From CAZFVY01 sp964522665 (GTDB lineage: Bacteria > Verrucomicrobiota > Verrucomicrobiia > Limisphaerales > CAZFVY01): DNA of 64,000 nucleotides. The position numbers were made by a program, and so were the translations under genes. Below, in pieces: positions 1-8,748 of this stretch. Below the pieces are notes generated by a model that saw nothing but the letters and a program-made list of their open reading frames with translations, had not been told where the DNA came from and did no database searches. The stretch lies in NCBI GenBank assembly GCA_964522665.1, contig CAZFVY010000001.1:96679-160678 (forward strand). The letters are read 5' to 3'. The stretch's first letter is position 1. Every line of letters starts with the position of its first letter.

Positions 1-1
1 T

Positions 2-61
2 TTCCGAAACGTTTATGCCCAAATGATTACGCAAGATGACGGGTTCCTACTGCCGTTTTAA
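2..61 (+). other. possible 3' end of a gene cut by the window edge
   Basis: Frame 2 is open from the first base to a TAA at 59-61 (19 codons, ending in GFLLPF). It could be the C-terminus of an upstream gene, but so short an open stretch can arise by chance. No family can be named. Confidence 0.2.
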
Positions 62-109
62 GGTTGAATCGAGCAGAGGAATAATTCCCGGCAATTGAAA
101 GCGCCAACC

Positions 110-319
110 ATGAAAGAGCACGTCTATAAATTGATCGAACTCACCGGATCCTCCGCCATCTCCATCGAGGACGCCGTCGAGAAGGCGATAAAACGCGCGC
201 ACAAAACGATCAAGAACCTATTGTGGTTTCAGTTGATCGAGACCCGCGGCAGCATCGAAAAAGGAAAAGTCCACCATTGGCAGGTGACGATCAAGGTCGG
301 CTTCATCGTGGAAGACTAA
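110..319 (+). CDS. dodecin family flavin-binding protein
   Basis: This is a 69-residue protein of the dodecin family. Dodecins assemble into hollow 12-mers that bind and buffer flavins in the cytoplasm. Visible hallmarks are the start HVYKLIEL, the segment SIEDAVEKAI, the conserved Trp39 that stacks on flavin (LLWF), and the end HHWQVTIKVGF, whose Gln is the second conserved flavin contact. A TTG at 95 would add five residues, but family members begin at MxxHVYK, so the ATG at 110 is preferred; neither start has a strong ribosome site. The next gene encodes a ferritin-like protein, which fits a shared role in iron, flavin and oxidative-stress handling. Confidence 0.93.
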   Translation: MKEHVYKLIELTGSSAISIEDAVEKAIKRAHKTIKNLLWFQLIETRGSIEKGKVHHWQVTIKVGFIVED

Positions 320-397
320 ACGTTAGTCGGCTGACGATTGGCAACCCGGTCGGGATGGCCAGGAGGAGAGACTCAATACATTTATCCCAGGACTGCT

Positions 398-898
398 ATG
401 ACAAAACAAAACACGCCCATCGAATCGCCCATCACGCGGGAGCAGATGATCCAACTCTTGAACGAGGATCTCGCGGGCGAATATCAGGCGATCATCGCCT
501 ACACCGTGTACAGCCAGGTGATCAAAGGCGCGCAATACACGGACATCGCGCGCGAACTGGAATTGCACGCGGGCGAGGAATTGCAGCATGCGATCAAGAT
601 CGCCAAACAGATCGATTATTTGGGTGGCCAACCCGGGGTGACGCCCAAACCGGTAAAAGTCTCGAACGACCCCGTCGAAATGCTCCGCGCCGACCTCGAG
701 AACGAGCGGACGACCGTCGGCCGCTATCGCGATCGCATTCGCCAGGCCGAAGCGATGGGAGAGTTCGCGTTGAGCGAAACCTTGCGCGCCATCATCGTGC
801 AAGAGCAGGAGCACGAGATTGACCTGAGCGCGGCCTTGAATATCGAGGTTCCACCCGCGAAAACGCCGATCGAAACCAGGACCGTCCACACCGCATAA
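398..898 (+). CDS. ferritin-like / bacterioferritin-type di-iron protein
   Basis: The 166-residue four-helix protein carries a complete ferritin-type di-iron ligand pattern: Glu28 in helix A, Glu61-x2-His64 in helix B, Glu103 in helix C and Glu136-x2-His139 in helix D. Such proteins oxidise and store iron or detoxify peroxide. It starts at the ATG at 398; the frame is open back to a TTG at 338, but that stretch does not look like the family. A purine-rich block (aggaggagag, 361-370) lies rather far upstream. I see no haem-ligand Met at the bacterioferritin position, so ferritin-like or Dps/bacterioferritin-like is as far as I would go. It sits between dodecin and a small unknown gene. Confidence 0.85.
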   Translation: MTKQNTPIESPITREQMIQLLNEDLAGEYQAIIAYTVYSQVIKGAQYTDIARELELHAGEELQHAIKIAKQIDYLGGQPGVTPKPVKVSNDPVEMLRADLENERTTVGRYRDRIRQAEAMGEFALSETLRAIIVQEQEHEIDLSAALNIEVPPAKTPIETRTVHTA

Positions 899-933
899 AC
901 AGCCGACTTATCCCAACCCAAAAGGCCATTTCC

Positions 934-1170
934 ATGAAACTCTACGCCGCCAACAACCCGATTCACCACACGCAGAAGCTCAAAACCCAGATGCGTGAAC
1001 TCATCGATCATCTCCGCGCAGACATCGAAAAAGTCTCCGACGCGAAAGCCAGAGCGCTCTTCGAAACGTCCGCGGAGGTGATTACCGGTCTGGTCAAAGC
1101 CTTCGACGACTTTGAGCAGAAGAACGAATCTCCGTGGCAAGCCGAGCCGACCGCCGCTCACCCCGAATAA
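934..1170 (+). CDS. small conserved-looking protein of unknown function
   Basis: This 78-residue cytoplasmic protein has no signal or membrane segment. It is predicted to be largely helical (MRELIDHLRADIEKV, then ALFETSAEVITGL) and ends in a Pro/Ala tail. It begins 35 bp after the ferritin-like gene on the same strand, with an aaagg ribosome-site candidate before the ATG, so it is probably co-transcribed. I do not recognise a named domain; its place suggests a link to the iron/redox group. Confidence 0.65.
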   Translation: MKLYAANNPIHHTQKLKTQMRELIDHLRADIEKVSDAKARALFETSAEVITGLVKAFDDFEQKNESPWQAEPTAAHPE

Positions 1171-1282
1171 TCGACCGCCCCCCGCGACTTCAAGTCACAA
1201 CATGTCTGGCCTCGCGCGCCAAGGCAGCGGGCGCTCGGCAGGAGCGCCATCTCGTGAACGAAGCAGCGTCGAGACCTAGTCC

Positions 1283-2524
1283 ATGAAGCCCTTTCCTATC
1301 GTCATTCTCGGCGGGGGCGTCGTGGCCGGATACGCGGCCAAGGAATTCGTCGCGCAGGGTGGCAAGAAAGGAGAATTGTTGATCGTCACGGCGGAAAACT
1401 CGCTGCCGTATGAGCGGCCTCCGCTTTCAAAGGATTTCCTCGCCAGCGAGGAAACGGCCGGCGACATTCAGATTTCACACGCCGCGTTTTATCGGCAACA
1501 CGGCATCACGGTTCAACGCAACTTTCCCGTCGTGAGAGTGGACTTTCACCGCCGCCGCCTCCATGGCGCGAAGGGCAAGGTCATCGCGTTTGACCGTCTG
1601 CTGATCGCCACCGGTTCCACGTCTCGCCAGTTGAAGACGCCCGGAGCCAACCTCCCTGAGGTCTTTTATCTCCGGAGCTTGAGAGATTCGCGGGCCATTC
1701 GGGGGCAAATCAAAAAAGGGCGACGGGCCGTGGTTATCGGCGCCGGTTTTATCGGGATGGAAGTGGCCTCCGTTCTGGCCAGCCGCGGTGTCCGCACCGC
1801 GATGGTTTTTCCTGATGATCGGGTGTGGAAACGTTTGTTCACGCCGCCCATGTCCACGTTTTTTGAGCGGCAGTTTTCGACCCACGGGATTACCTTTTTG
1901 AAGAACGAAAGCGTCGTGGCCCTCGCCCATAAAAACGACGAGTGCCAGGTCCTGCTGGCGTCCGGCAACCAGGCCCGAACCGATTTTGTCGTGGCGGGAA
2001 TCGGCGCGGTCCCATCGATGGAGGCATTTCGCCATACGCCCCTGGACTCGACCAACGGGATCAAGGTCAACGAATACCTCGAGACCACGGCGCCAAACGT
2101 CTGGGCAGCCGGAGATATCGCCAATTATCCCGATCAACTCTTCCACCGCCGTATGCGGGTCGAACACTGGGATAACGCGGTGGAACAAGGCCGGGTGGCA
2201 ATGCGCAACATGATGAGCAACTTGCAGCCATTTATTCATGTTCCCTATTTTTTCTCGGACGCTTTTGACCTTTCCTACGAGTTCTGGGGCGATGCGACCG
2301 GGTATGACGAAGTGGTTTATCGCGGCAACATTTATGAAAAGCAGTTCAGCGTCTGGTGGTTTAAGGCGCAAATACTTTGCGCGGCGTTCATCATGGACCG
2401 CTCGGAGGAAGAGCGCTTGGTCGCCCGTCGTTGGATCTTGCGGCGTTCCCGCCTCAATCCCAAGGCGGTGCAAACCGTCCGCAACCTCAAGTCGCTGGAT
2501 ACCACCTTCGGTCGGCAGGCATAG
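1283..2524 (+). CDS. FAD/NAD(P)-dependent oxidoreductase, ferredoxin-reductase type
   Basis: The 413-residue protein has the two-dinucleotide-fold layout of the pyridine-nucleotide disulfide oxidoreductase superfamily. An FAD-binding GGGVVAG motif lies near residue 10, a second glycine motif (VVIGAGFIGMEVAS) near residue 153 binds NAD(P)H, and an AAGDIA motif near 275 closes the FAD site. The LPYERPPLSKDFL segment is typical of ferredoxin, rubredoxin or putidaredoxin reductases and monodehydroascorbate reductases. No redox-active CxxC pair is seen, which argues against a disulfide reductase. A C-terminal reductase-type domain follows. It probably passes electrons from NAD(P)H to a small redox partner that I cannot identify here. 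It lies 112 bp downstream of the preceding gene. Confidence 0.88.
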   Translation: MKPFPIVILGGGVVAGYAAKEFVAQGGKKGELLIVTAENSLPYERPPLSKDFLASEETAGDIQISHAAFYRQHGITVQRNFPVVRVDFHRRRLHGAKGKVIAFDRLLIATGSTSRQLKTPGANLPEVFYLRSLRDSRAIRGQIKKGRRAVVIGAGFIGMEVASVLASRGVRTAMVFPDDRVWKRLFTPPMSTFFERQFSTHGITFLKNESVVALAHKNDECQVLLASGNQARTDFVVAGIGAVPSMEAFRHTPLDSTNGIKVNEYLETTAPNVWAAGDIANYPDQLFHRRMRVEHWDNAVEQGRVAMRNMMSNLQPFIHVPYFFSDAFDLSYEFWGDATGYDEVVYRGNIYEKQFSVWWFKAQILCAAFIMDRSEEERLVARRWILRRSRLNPKAVQTVRNLKSLDTTFGRQA

Positions 2525-2639
2525 TCTCATCGATCCTCGATGAGCGCTGGAAGATCACCAGGGCCCGCATATGTCCCGAAGGCCCCGCCGGTCGGCCTGT
2601 TTTCCTTGCAAATCGCGCGGGACGCGGTTGGATAGGGGC

Positions 2640-2969
2640 ATGTTTCAGTACGTTGCCTTGGCTCGTGAGAAAACTTGGAAACCTGGGCCGTATCCGGGGG
2701 TCCAATTAATGGTTTTGCATCAGAATGACGCCACGGGCGGCGTCACGGTGTTGCGCAAGTTCGCGGCCGGCGCTATCATTCCCGCGCATATTCATACGCA
2801 GGCGAACGAGTCCGTGTTTGTGCTTTCCGGCGAGTGGGAAGAGGCGGGGGTGACCTACACAACCGGAGCCTATTTTTTTGCGCCCAAAGGGGAACGACAC
2901 GGCCCGCACCACGCCAAGACGGAAGTCATTAGCCTGACGGTATTTGACGGGCCGTTAACGGTCACGTGA
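2640..2969 (+). CDS. small cupin-domain protein
   Basis: The single-domain cupin has 109 residues. Motif 1 is visible as PAHIHTQANESVFVLSGEW (two His and one Glu metal ligands); motif 2 contains GERHGPHHA. It resembles the ChrR-like or anti-sigma-type cupins, but no zinc-finger anti-sigma part is attached, so the function is open. The ATG at 2640 follows a ggatagggg ribosome site. The frame extends upstream to 2571, but that part is basic and unlike a cupin. The stop codon lies inside a 14-bp palindrome. Confidence 0.82.
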   Translation: MFQYVALAREKTWKPGPYPGVQLMVLHQNDATGGVTVLRKFAAGAIIPAHIHTQANESVFVLSGEWEEAGVTYTTGAYFFAPKGERHGPHHAKTEVISLTVFDGPLTVT

Positions 2970-2972
2970 CCG
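2959..2972. promoter_or_regulatory. perfect 14-bp palindrome before the porin gene
   Basis: CGGTCACGTGACCG reads the same on both strands. It covers the cupin stop codon and lies about 31 bp before the porin start. Position and symmetry suit an operator for the downstream operon, but no regulator is identified and I see no clear -35/-10 pair. Confidence 0.3.
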
Positions 2973-3003
2973 GTGGCCGACCGGCCCCAAGTTCAGTTCA
3001 ACG

Positions 3004-4350
3004 ATGAAAATCCCGCCGCTCATCTGGGCCTGCGCCGCGCTCTGCCTCGGCGCCGGGGAAGCCTGCCGGGCGGCGGACGATTTGACCGGCGTGGCCGATC
3101 AACTGCAGCGGTTGCGCCAGCAGAATGAGCAGTTGCAACAACAACTGCGCCAGCAGCAGGATCTGATCGAGCAGTTGAACCAGAAGCTGGCGCGCGTCGA
3201 AGCCGCCCAACAGGGCAGTTCGAATCAGCTGGACGCCTTGAAAGCGAGCCTGGCGCCGGCTCCCTCCGCGAGCGGGGCGGCGCTGGGGTCCCCGTTAAAG
3301 TTTGGCGCCGTCACGCTCAGCGGTGAAGCCGGAGTGGCGATTTTTCATCAAGCTTCGGAGGGGGAATTCAACCACGCGGACCTGCGGGTCGATGAAGCGA
3401 AATTATTCGTCGATGCCAACGTCTGGCAGGATGTCTATTTCTACTCGGAAATCAATCTCATCACCCGCGAGGCGAGCGACGAGAATCTTCACCTCGGCGA
3501 ACTGTATGTGGATTTTGAAAACGTCTCCGCGCTTTGGCACGAGGAGCGACTGTTGAACATCCGCGCCGGCCGGATGTACATCCCATTCGGTGAGGAGTAT
3601 CAGACCCGCTATGCCATCGACAACCCGCTGATCACCCATTCAGTGAGTGACATTTGGGGCGTGGATGAAGGGGTCGAACTCTACGGCTCGAAGGGACCGT
3701 TTCGTTACGCGGTCGCGGTCCAGAACGGCGGCCACCCGCTGCTACGCGACTACAATTCGGACAAATCAGTGGCCGGACGGCTGAGCTATGCGCCGACGGC
3801 GTGGCTTAACTTGAGCGCCAGCGGGATGCGAACCGGAGACTTGAGCGCGGCCAATGACAAACTTTCCGGCGTCTGGTTCGCCAATGGTTTTTTCCGCCCG
3901 ATCGGGTCCAGCCAGGTCACTACGTTTCACGCGGATTTGGCGGAAGCGGACGCGCAGGCCCACTGGCGGCAAACCGTCCTCAAGGCCGCCGGCGGCTACG
4001 CTCGCTATGGTGACAACGACCAACCGGCAAGCAATAGCCGCAATCTTTACTACTATTACGCCGAAGCCGTTCAAGGTCTCACGGACAAGATATTTGGCGC
4101 CGCCCGATTCAGTGAAGTCGTAGCGCCGCAGGGCTATCCCTTGACCGGCCTTGGCGATTACGGGGAGTATTTCCTGGACAACTCCAGCATGACGAAGAGC
4201 CTTTGGCGGTTGAGTCTGGGCCTGAGCTATCGCTGGAGCCGTGACCTCATCTTTAAGACCGAATATAGTTTTGAAAACGGCCGTCTGATGGACGGCAGCA
4301 AGCGAGACCACGAAAATCTCTTGGGAGCCGAAGTGGCGGTCAGGTTTTGA
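3004..4350 (+). CDS. outer-membrane porin with N-terminal coiled coil
   Basis: The 448-residue precursor begins with a signal peptide (hydrophobic core LIWACAALCLG, cleavage near residues 22-24). A Gln-rich coiled coil follows at about 35-75 (QLQRLRQQNEQLQQQL and on). The remainder alternates hydrophobic and polar residues, is rich in Tyr, Trp and Gly, and ends in a terminal Phe (AEVAVRF), as beta-barrel proteins do. The layout matches phosphate/pyrophosphate-selective porin (OprP/OprO-like) relatives, but the solute cannot be read from sequence. It is the first gene of a run with a cupredoxin-like protein and a sensor kinase, so it may supply the ligand or metal they handle. Confidence 0.8.
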   Translation: MKIPPLIWACAALCLGAGEACRAADDLTGVADQLQRLRQQNEQLQQQLRQQQDLIEQLNQKLARVEAAQQGSSNQLDALKASLAPAPSASGAALGSPLKFGAVTLSGEAGVAIFHQASEGEFNHADLRVDEAKLFVDANVWQDVYFYSEINLITREASDENLHLGELYVDFENVSALWHEERLLNIRAGRMYIPFGEEYQTRYAIDNPLITHSVSDIWGVDEGVELYGSKGPFRYAVAVQNGGHPLLRDYNSDKSVAGRLSYAPTAWLNLSASGMRTGDLSAANDKLSGVWFANGFFRPIGSSQVTTFHADLAEADAQAHWRQTVLKAAGGYARYGDNDQPASNSRNLYYYYAEAVQGLTDKIFGAARFSEVVAPQGYPLTGLGDYGEYFLDNSSMTKSLWRLSLGLSYRWSRDLIFKTEYSFENGRLMDGSKRDHENLLGAEVAVRF

Positions 4351-4394
4351 CCCGCGCGCGGACCCAAGCTCGCGGGCGGGTGAACATTCCGATC

Positions 4395-5084
4395 ATGAGA
4401 GCCGGTTTAAAACCGATGACAGGCGCAATCATCGCCCTTTGCGCGATGGCGTCGGCGATTGGTGGCACGATCAAGGGCCACGTTCGGGCCGAGGGCAAAG
4501 CCGGCGCGGAGGCCGACGCGTCCACGGGCCAATACGAGAGCCGGCGGTTCAAGCATGTCGAACGCATCAATTACGAGGAGCTCCACGAGTTTGTCGTTTA
4601 CGTTGATTTCACGCCCCCGGAAAAGCCGAAGCCGCCCGCCGAAGCGATTGGCATCGTGACCCAAAAGGACGCGACGTTCGCGCCGCACGTTCTGCCGGTG
4701 GTGGTCGGCACGCGGGTGAAATGGCCGAACGAGGACACGATTTACCACAACGTGTTTTCGAAGTCGGGCCGGAACGCCTTCGACTTGGACCTTTACAAGG
4801 CGCCCGTAGTCAAGGAAGTCCCGTTCAATTACCCGGGGCAGGTCGATGTCTTTTGTTCGATTCATTCCCGGATGCACTGCATCGTGCTGGTTTTGGAAAA
4901 CCCGTGGTTCGCGCGCACCGACGCTCATGGAGACTACGTGATCGAGCATGTGCCCGCAGGGACGTACCATCTGAAGGCTTGGCACGAGCGGTTGCCCGAC
5001 AAGGACCAGGAAGTCGTCGTGCCCGAGCAGGGCGAGATCAAAGTCGATTTCACGCTCGGCATCACGGGCCTGCCCAAGCATTGA
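4395..5084 (+). CDS. exported cupredoxin-like protein with C-terminal regulatory-type domain
   Basis: The 229-residue exported protein has a signal peptide (AIIALCAMASAIGG). A complete type-1 copper site is visible: His118 (DTIYHNVF) and the cluster Cys154-x2-His157-x2-Met160 (CSIHSRM), with the same spacing as in amicyanin. A second domain at about 170-225 (TDAHGDYVIEHVPAGTYHLKAWH) is of the carboxypeptidase-regulatory-like type. Related proteins are often labelled methylamine-utilisation protein, but no other mau gene is near. The ATG at 4395 gives the best signal peptide; a GTG at 4380 and a TTG at 4347, overlapping the porin stop, are alternatives. The kinase gene begins 6 bp downstream, so co-expression is likely. 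It may be a periplasmic electron carrier or copper sensor. Confidence 0.8.
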   Translation: MRAGLKPMTGAIIALCAMASAIGGTIKGHVRAEGKAGAEADASTGQYESRRFKHVERINYEELHEFVVYVDFTPPEKPKPPAEAIGIVTQKDATFAPHVLPVVVGTRVKWPNEDTIYHNVFSKSGRNAFDLDLYKAPVVKEVPFNYPGQVDVFCSIHSRMHCIVLVLENPWFARTDAHGDYVIEHVPAGTYHLKAWHERLPDKDQEVVVPEQGEIKVDFTLGITGLPKH

Positions 5085-5090
5085 GCCGCC

Positions 5091-7382
5091 ATGGCCGCGC
5101 CGCGAACTCGCTGGAGATTCCACGCCAAAGTGCTGGTCCCCGTGATCGCCGTCATGGCGACTCTGCTGGCGGTCACCATGTGGATCGTCAACGAGCGGTT
5201 CACGGCGCATTTGAGCAAGGAACTGCTGAAATCGCTCAACGTCGCCGACACCGTCTTCCTTAAGTCGCAGGGATTGCGCGCGCGCAATTTCCGCAGCCTG
5301 TGCCAGAACGTCGCCAAGGAACCCCGCGTCTTTAGCGTCTGCCAGGCCGACGACACCCGGACGATGCAGAGGTTTCTCAACGATTTGCTGATGGAATTGA
5401 AAGGCGATTCCGATGGGGACGACGGCCCGGAATGGGCGTACTATAGTCGCTGGACGGGAGCGACGATCACCAATAGCGTCGGTAACTCCGGTCTCGACGC
5501 CGTCAAGTTCGCCCAAGACGGGCGCCTCGCCATTCAAAAGTCGCTCAAGACGGGCGAGCCGGCCGCGGACAGCGTGAAATTGGGGGCGGGTCTTTACGAT
5601 ATTGTGTCGGTGCCCGTGTTCATCCCGGACGACGCCGGAGACCAACTGATCGGGGCCCTGACCTTCGCCCGTCCGATCAGCGAACGAGTGGCCCGTGAGC
5701 TCAAGGAGGTGACCCACACCGAGATCGTGCTGCTGTCGAGCGATGGGGTGGTTGCCTCGACGATTACGAATGCGGATTTTTATAGATCGTTCATCGAGGC
5801 GTTCGGTCAATACCGCGACGGGCGCCCGACCGGTGGCGGTCCGCGCGCCGGCCCGCCGCGCGACCTGACGCTCGCGGGCGAACAGTTCATGTACCTCGCC
5901 GGCGAGTTCCCGTCCTTGCGCAACACCAGCCAGGCGGGTTACCTGCTCCTCTCCTCCTACGCGCCGCCGCTGGCGGAACTGCGCTCGACGCAACGCATGC
6001 TTTTCGGCGTCAGCCTGATCGCGATTCTGTTGGGAGCCGCCACCGTCTGGGCGCTCGTCCGCAAGGTCACGCGCCCGTTGCGCGAGTTGCGCGACGCGGC
6101 GGAGGCCGTCGGCCGCGGCGATTTCTCGCATCGCGCCGCGATCACCTCGAACGACGAGTGTGGCGAATTGGCGGTGGCCTTTAACCAAATGACCGCGAAC
6201 CTCAACGGCTCGCGCGAGCAATTGGAGAAAACCGTGGACACGCTCAAGACGACCCGCGCCCAATTGATCCAAAGCGAAAAGCTCTCCGCGGTCGGAGAAT
6301 TCGTGGCCGGCGTCGCGCATGAACTCAACAACCCGCTCAGCTCGGTGATCGGGTTCGCCGAGTTGCTCAAGCAAAGCGACACCGATGAACGGCACCGGCG
6401 TTATTTCGACATCATTTTTACCGGGGCCCAGCGCTGCCACAAGATCGTCCAAAGCCTGCTCAGCTTCGCCCGCCAGCACCCGCCCGAGCGCAAGGCGGTC
6501 GAGCTGAACGAACTCCTCGACGCGACGCTGGCCTTTGTGCAGTACGAACTGCATACAAGCAACATCAAGGTCACCCGGCAGTTGGCCGCCAGATTGCCCA
6601 AGGTCATGGCCGACCAGCATCAACTCCAGCAGGTCTTCCTCAATATCGTCAACAATGCCCGCCAAGCCATCGAGGCCCATCGGCCGGATGGGGCGTTGCG
6701 CGTCGCGACCTCGGTGGTCGGCGAACGCGCGCGGATCGAGATCGAAGATAATGGGCCGGGCATCCTGCCGGAGAATCTGCCCAAGATATTCGATCCGTTC
6801 TTTACGACCAAAGCCGTCGGGAAAGGGACCGGGCTCGGGTTAAGCCTATCGTACGGGATTATACAAGAGCACCATGGCTCGATCCGGGCGATCAGTCCGC
6901 CGGGCAAAGGCGTGACGTTCGTCATCGAATTGCCGATCACCGATCATGCCGGCGAAACGCCGACGGACAGGGCGTCCGGGGCCGGTCCCAAAGCCGATCC
7001 CCGCGAGGGAGCGGGCAAACGGGTGCTGGTGATCGATGACGAGGAATCGATCCTGGAACTGACCCACGAAGTCCTCGCGGGACGGGGCTACAAAGTGGAA
7101 ACCGTCTGCGACGGCGAGACCGCGCTTAGCCGGCTCGGCGCCGGGAGCTACGATGTCACCATTTGCGACTGGAAAATGCCGGGGTTGAGCGGACGCCAGG
7201 TTTATGAGCGGCTCCACGCCACCCAACCCGCCGCCGCCGCGAGACTGGTTTTCATGACCGGCGACATTTTGAGCGACAAGACGCTGAAATTTTTCGAGGA
7301 ACGCCGGATTCATTGCCTCTCGAAGCCGTTCTCCCTGGATGAGTTTCGGGCGATCATTGAGAAGATGAGCAAACGAGGGTGA
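5091..7382 (+). CDS. membrane-bound hybrid sensor histidine kinase/response regulator
   Basis: The 763-residue hybrid kinase has a first membrane helix at about 12-32 and a periplasmic sensory region of some 260 residues. A second helix (about 298-322) leads into a HAMP domain and a HisKA domain with the phospho-acceptor His410 (GVAHELNNP). An HATPase domain follows (N-box NIVNNARQA, G1 DNGPGI, G2 GTGLGLS). A C-terminal receiver has acidic residues DDEE, phospho-acceptor Asp693 (CDWKMPG) and a conserved Lys (LSKPF). It starts 6 bp after the cupredoxin gene. The context suggests it monitors a periplasmic redox, copper or substrate state linked to the porin. There is no attached output domain, so the downstream target is unknown. 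Confidence 0.93.
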   Translation: MAAPRTRWRFHAKVLVPVIAVMATLLAVTMWIVNERFTAHLSKELLKSLNVADTVFLKSQGLRARNFRSLCQNVAKEPRVFSVCQADDTRTMQRFLNDLLMELKGDSDGDDGPEWAYYSRWTGATITNSVGNSGLDAVKFAQDGRLAIQKSLKTGEPAADSVKLGAGLYDIVSVPVFIPDDAGDQLIGALTFARPISERVARELKEVTHTEIVLLSSDGVVASTITNADFYRSFIEAFGQYRDGRPTGGGPRAGPPRDLTLAGEQFMYLAGEFPSLRNTSQAGYLLLSSYAPPLAELRSTQRMLFGVSLIAILLGAATVWALVRKVTRPLRELRDAAEAVGRGDFSHRAAITSNDECGELAVAFNQMTANLNGSREQLEKTVDTLKTTRAQLIQSEKLSAVGEFVAGVAHELNNPLSSVIGFAELLKQSDTDERHRRYFDIIFTGAQRCHKIVQSLLSFARQHPPERKAVELNELLDATLAFVQYELHTSNIKVTRQLAARLPKVMADQHQLQQVFLNIVNNARQAIEAHRPDGALRVATSVVGERARIEIEDNGPGILPENLPKIFDPFFTTKAVGKGTGLGLSLSYGIIQEHHGSIRAISPPGKGVTFVIELPITDHAGETPTDRASGAGPKADPREGAGKRVLVIDDEESILELTHEVLAGRGYKVETVCDGETALSRLGAGSYDVTICDWKMPGLSGRQVYERLHATQPAAAARLVFMTGDILSDKTLKFFEERRIHCLSKPFSLDEFRAIIEKMSKRG

Positions 7383-7515
7383 TGCTCGCTGCCCCCGCCG
7401 TCGATCGGTTAACGGTTTAATTGAAACTTTTTGGCCTTCCCAAGGGTCTTGGAGGTATGAGAGTCTGATGATGCATCGGATTGGCTTGTTTTTTGAACCG
7501 TGAAAGGAACCCGTT

Positions 7516-8748
7516 ATGTCGATTGAATCCGCCTTGAACCACGGCGCGGCCGCGTCGCTCGAGCTGCCGCGGCGCCGCTTTTTACGGGGCATGCTCGCCG
7601 GCGCGGGCGCGGTGGCGTTGGGCGAAGGGTTCGGGCCAAGCGCCTTGGCCGACGCCGCGGTGGACCCGAAGCCGCCGTACCGTGGCCCCAACGTGATCAT
7701 CGTCCGTTTCGGCGGTGGCGCGCGCCGTTTGGAAACGATCAATTCCGAGCACACCTACAGCCCGTTCCTTTGCCACGAATTCGCGAAACGAGGCACGCTC
7801 TTCAATAACATGGAGATCGCCTCGCTCGAGGGGGTTGAGACGAGCCACGGTCAAGGCACGCTCTACATCATGACCGGCAAGTACGACAAGTACAAGGACA
7901 TCGGCGGCAAGTTCCTCGGGCAGCGCTTCGAGTCGAAGGTTCCGACCGTCTTTGAGTATCTGCGCAAATCGTATGACGTGCCGCCGCATGAAACTTTGAT
8001 TATCAACGGCGAAGACCGCACCGACGAAGAGTTTTACAGTTTCAGCAATCATCATCTGTTCGGCGCGCACTTTCGCTCGAACGTCCTGAGCCTTTACCGT
8101 TTCAAAACCTATCTGCTCCGCCGCCAACTGCAAAACGGCCGTTGGTCGGATAAGGAATTGGCCGAGAAACAGCAACAACTGGCGAAGCTTGAGTCCCGCG
8201 ATTACCGGACGAAGGGCGACGACCGCCAGGGGCCGGAGATCGAGCGCTTCTGGGATCGCTGGCGCCAATATTACGGCGAAAGCGGTTTCGTCAACCCGCG
8301 CGGCGACCGCTTGCTGACCGAGTTGAGCATCCGCGCCTTGCGCGACCTGCGCCCGAAACTGCTCATGGTCAATTACAACGACTGCGACTACGTCCACTGG
8401 GGGAATATGACCCATTACACGCGGGGCGTGGCGATCATGGACGAAGGTTTGCGTCAGATCGTCAGCGCGGTCGAAGCCGACCCGGAATACCGCGACAACA
8501 CGGTTTTCGTCGTCGTGCCCGATTGTGGCCGCGACAGCAATCCGTGCTCGTCCGTTCCTTGCCAGCATCATTTTGGCTCCCGTTCGTCGCACGAGATTTT
8601 CGCGCTGCTGGTCGGCCCGGGGATCGCGAAAGGGGTGGTCGTGGAGAAAAAGGTTGATCAATCGAGCATCGCCGCGACGGTCGGCCGAGTGATGAATTTC
8701 AAAGCGGAGTTCGCGGAAGGTCCCGTTTTGCAGGAGAGCGTCGCGTGA
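7516..8748 (+). CDS. Tat-exported alkaline-phosphatase/sulfatase superfamily protein
   Basis: The 410-residue protein opens with a twin-arginine signal (RRRFLRG followed by a hydrophobic Ala/Gly stretch), so it is exported folded. The mature part has the alkaline-phosphatase superfamily look: NVIIVRFGG near the start, a METS-like region SHGQGTLYIMTGKYD, an Asp/His cluster (YNDCDYVHWGNMTHY) and a late VVPDCGRDS...HHFGSRSSHE region that supplies metal ligands in sulfatases and DUF1501-like proteins. Substrate is unknown. An aaagga ribosome site lies 6 bp before the ATG. It overlaps the next gene by 4 bp (GTGA), implying translational coupling to that membrane protein. Confidence 0.78.
   Translation: MSIESALNHGAAASLELPRRRFLRGMLAGAGAVALGEGFGPSALADAAVDPKPPYRGPNVIIVRFGGGARRLETINSEHTYSPFLCHEFAKRGTLFNNMEIASLEGVETSHGQGTLYIMTGKYDKYKDIGGKFLGQRFESKVPTVFEYLRKSYDVPPHETLIINGEDRTDEEFYSFSNHHLFGAHFRSNVLSLYRFKTYLLRRQLQNGRWSDKELAEKQQQLAKLESRDYRTKGDDRQGPEIERFWDRWRQYYGESGFVNPRGDRLLTELSIRALRDLRPKLLMVNYNDCDYVHWGNMTHYTRGVAIMDEGLRQIVSAVEADPEYRDNTVFVVVPDCGRDSNPCSSVPCQHHFGSRSSHEIFALLVGPGIAKGVVVEKKVDQSSIAATVGRVMNFKAEFAEGPVLQESVA

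Noticed and set aside
4407..6680. A 757-codon open frame on the minus strand, antisense to the cupredoxin and kinase genes
   Set aside because: It is Arg/Gly/Val-rich and domain-less, and the plus-strand proteins beneath it are clearly real. GC-rich codon use leaves long antisense frames open; the same applies to antisense frames under the RND, che and kinase genes.
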